From NCBI GenBank assembly GCA_002384765.1, contig DGBM01000232.1, positions 232 through 6,791 on the forward strand: DNA of 6,560 nt. Direction: 5' to 3'. Of the stretch, positions 6,411 to 6,560 are shown in pieces (within the stretch, counting starts at the first letter, position 1; each line of letters opens with the position of its first letter). The position numbers and the translations under genes are program-made. The stretch comes from Demequinaceae bacterium UBA4004 (GTDB lineage: Bacteria > Actinomycetota > Actinomycetes > Actinomycetales > Demequinaceae). The notes below the pieces were generated by a model. It ran no database searches, had not been told where the DNA came from, and saw only the letters and a list, made by a program, of their open reading frames with translations.

Positions 6411-6560
6411 ATGGAGGGCCAGTGGGACGCCGACGATGACGCCCCCCTGCTGCCACGCCGTGATCAGCCGATCCCGCCGCCGTGGTTCACGCGGGCGGAG
6501 GGTGGTGCAACGCCGGGGCCTGATGAGGGCGCTCCTCGGCTTCGCCTGTCCTGGCCGCGC
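6411..6560 (+). CDS. Unrecognised protein, N-terminal part only
   Basis: The frame is open from ATG at 6411 to the window end, giving 50 residues. About three quarters of its codons end in G or C, as expected for a gene here. The N-terminus is acidic (MEGQWDADDD) and then rich in Pro, Arg and Gly (PIPPPWFTRAEGG). No hydrophobic segment or known domain has begun by the window end. It is divergent from dapD, with 40 bases between the starts. In mycobacteria dapE is divergent from dapD, but this N-terminus does not look like DapE. A low-complexity cytoplasmic N-terminus before a later membrane segment would fit, but that is a guess. A chance open frame in GC-rich DNA is the alternative. Confidence 0.45.
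   Translation, partial: MEGQWDADDDAPLLPRRDQPIPPPWFTRAEGGATPGPDEGAPRLRLSWPR

Noticed and set aside
6371..6412. dapD start at the ATG at 6412-6410
   Set aside because: The 14 extra residues do not resemble the mycobacterial N-terminus, no Shine-Dalgarno sequence precedes that ATG, and it overlaps the divergent start. The ATG at 6370 has a well-placed -10 element.
5420..6439. 339-codon open frame on the plus strand opposite dapD
   Set aside because: It runs antisense to dapD, whose protein matches its family end to end. The plus-strand product is low-complexity Arg/Ala/Val with no motif.
1..6560. Mobile elements, CRISPR arrays, tRNA or rRNA genes, and foreign islands
   Set aside because: No transposase or integrase frames, no terminal or spaced repeats and no cloverleaf were seen. 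Codon use is uniform across the window.

Overview
The window looks like a high-GC actinobacterial chromosome. The evidence is strong third-position G/C bias in every gene, an actinobacterial-type DapD that closely resembles the mycobacterial enzyme, a mycobacterial-style 7Fe ferredoxin paired with an aminotransferase, and a secreted lysozyme-like family I know from actinomycetes. A Micrococcales-type organism is my best guess, but it is inferred from protein style only. All 6560 bases are nearly filled by genes; no mobile element, CRISPR array, tRNA or rRNA is visible, and no gene-free stretch exceeds about 75 bases.

Layout. Plus strand, left half: a 5'-truncated membrane-anchored VanW/YoaR-type protein (1-1692), then a short intergenic promoter region, then fdxA (1767-2087), dapC (2097-3218) and gltA (3277-4566). 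Minus strand, right half: dapD (5429-6370, transcribed leftward) followed after 2 bases by a membrane-anchored lysozyme-like protein (4563-5426). The two halves converge at 4563-4566, where both stop codons share the same CTAG. At the far right an unrecognised plus-strand frame starts at 6411 and runs off the window, divergent from dapD.

How the genes fit together. DapD and DapC catalyse consecutive steps of the succinylase route to meso-diaminopimelate and lysine, supplying the peptidoglycan cross-link residue. GltA is the entry enzyme of the TCA cycle, which also provides succinyl-CoA for DapD. The VanW-type protein and the lysozyme-like protein are both probably extracytoplasmic and linked to the cell wall. 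The region therefore reads as a core-metabolism and cell-wall neighbourhood rather than an accessory island. I found no convincing new multi-gene system. The points most worth a second look are the pair of apparently leaderless divergent promoters at 6371-6410, the lysozyme-like gene coupled to dapD, the in-frame fdxA/dapC junction and the fused stop codons at 4563-4566.
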